Position numbers and translations under genes: made by a program. The notes below the pieces were generated by a model. The model ran no database searches and was not told where the DNA came from. It worked only from the letters and a program-made list of their open reading frames with translations. Positions 5,296-5,380 of a stretch of DNA of 5,380 nucleotides are shown in pieces. The DNA is taken from assembly GCA_031286975.1 (NCBI GenBank), contig JAITTM010000183.1, positions 1 to 5,380 on the forward strand. The letters are read 5' to 3'. Every line of letters starts with the position of its first letter. Position 1 is the first letter of the stretch. The DNA is from Coriobacteriales bacterium (GTDB taxonomy: Bacteria > Actinomycetota > Coriobacteriia > Coriobacteriales > UBA8131).

Positions 5296-5380
5296 CTAGA
5301 AGCCAAAACTGTGCTCGATTGTGCCCAGCAGGAGGATCTGCGTGCCTTTGCGCAGGTACTGTGCCAGCCAGGGCTGGTTG
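5296..5380 (-). pseudogene. recG: RecG wedge-domain fragment ending in an in-frame TAG (partial at right edge)
   Basis: In the same frame as the 622-residue helicase, the minus strand reads NQPWLAQYLRKGTQILLLG (and on to GFGF-like SFGF) for 27 codons and then hits TAG. NQPWL followed by a basic-rich turn and a strand ending G is the wedge (OB-fold) signature of RecG, comparable to the FNQPYL segment of well-studied RecG proteins. The reading resumes after the stop with RMQSPLHTV, as expected for the next part of the wedge. There is no frame change and no missing sequence is apparent: a single codon separates the two halves. Confidence 0.85.

Noticed and set aside
5296..5298. Amber codon reassigned or routinely read through
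   Set aside because: TAG is the natural stop of recG itself (3424-3426), of rsmD (2831-2833) and of the first partial gene (202-204), so it acts as an ordinary stop here.

Overview
The window most resembles a Gram-positive, moderately high-GC actinomycete, and the Coriobacteriia (gut or oral Actinomycetota) are the best guess. This rests on the style of the RsmD and cold-shock proteins, the recG-rsmD gene pair, and backbone composition (40 of 60 bases G+C at 4681-4740). The assignment is inference; there is no rRNA or other firm marker. All recognisable genes except the first fragment are on the minus strand, so the biological reading order runs from right to left.

Right side (2831-5380): a housekeeping pair. 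recG (replication-fork and recombination helicase) runs off the right edge and overlaps rsmD (16S rRNA m2G966 methyltransferase) by 13 bases. recG carries an in-frame TAG at 5296-5298, inside its wedge domain. The same reading frame is recognisably RecG on both sides of this stop, so as written the gene is split.

Middle (626-2817): an unusual accessory block. It is bracketed by two identical 70-bp direct repeats (626-695 and 2748-2817). It carries a chymotrypsin-fold serine protease with a streptogrisin/alpha-lytic-type pro-region, followed 20 bases later by a lipoprotein with a probable Ig-like domain. Parts are clearly AT-richer than recG (24 of 60 bases G+C at 1561-1620). The protease has a strong ribosome binding site and an ATG at 2469, but a tandem 8-bp duplication (2408-2426) throws the start out of frame with the rest of the gene. 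Removing one 8-bp unit restores a continuous 365-residue protein, which suggests either a phase-variable switch or an inactivating duplication. No integrase or transposase lies in the block.

Left side (1-625): a cold-shock-domain RNA chaperone gene. It ends at a bidirectional intrinsic terminator with a perfect 23-bp stem, shared with the tail of an unrecognised plus-strand gene that enters from the left edge.

The strongest candidate for something undescribed is the repeat-bracketed protease-lipoprotein block with its 8-bp repeat at the start of translation.
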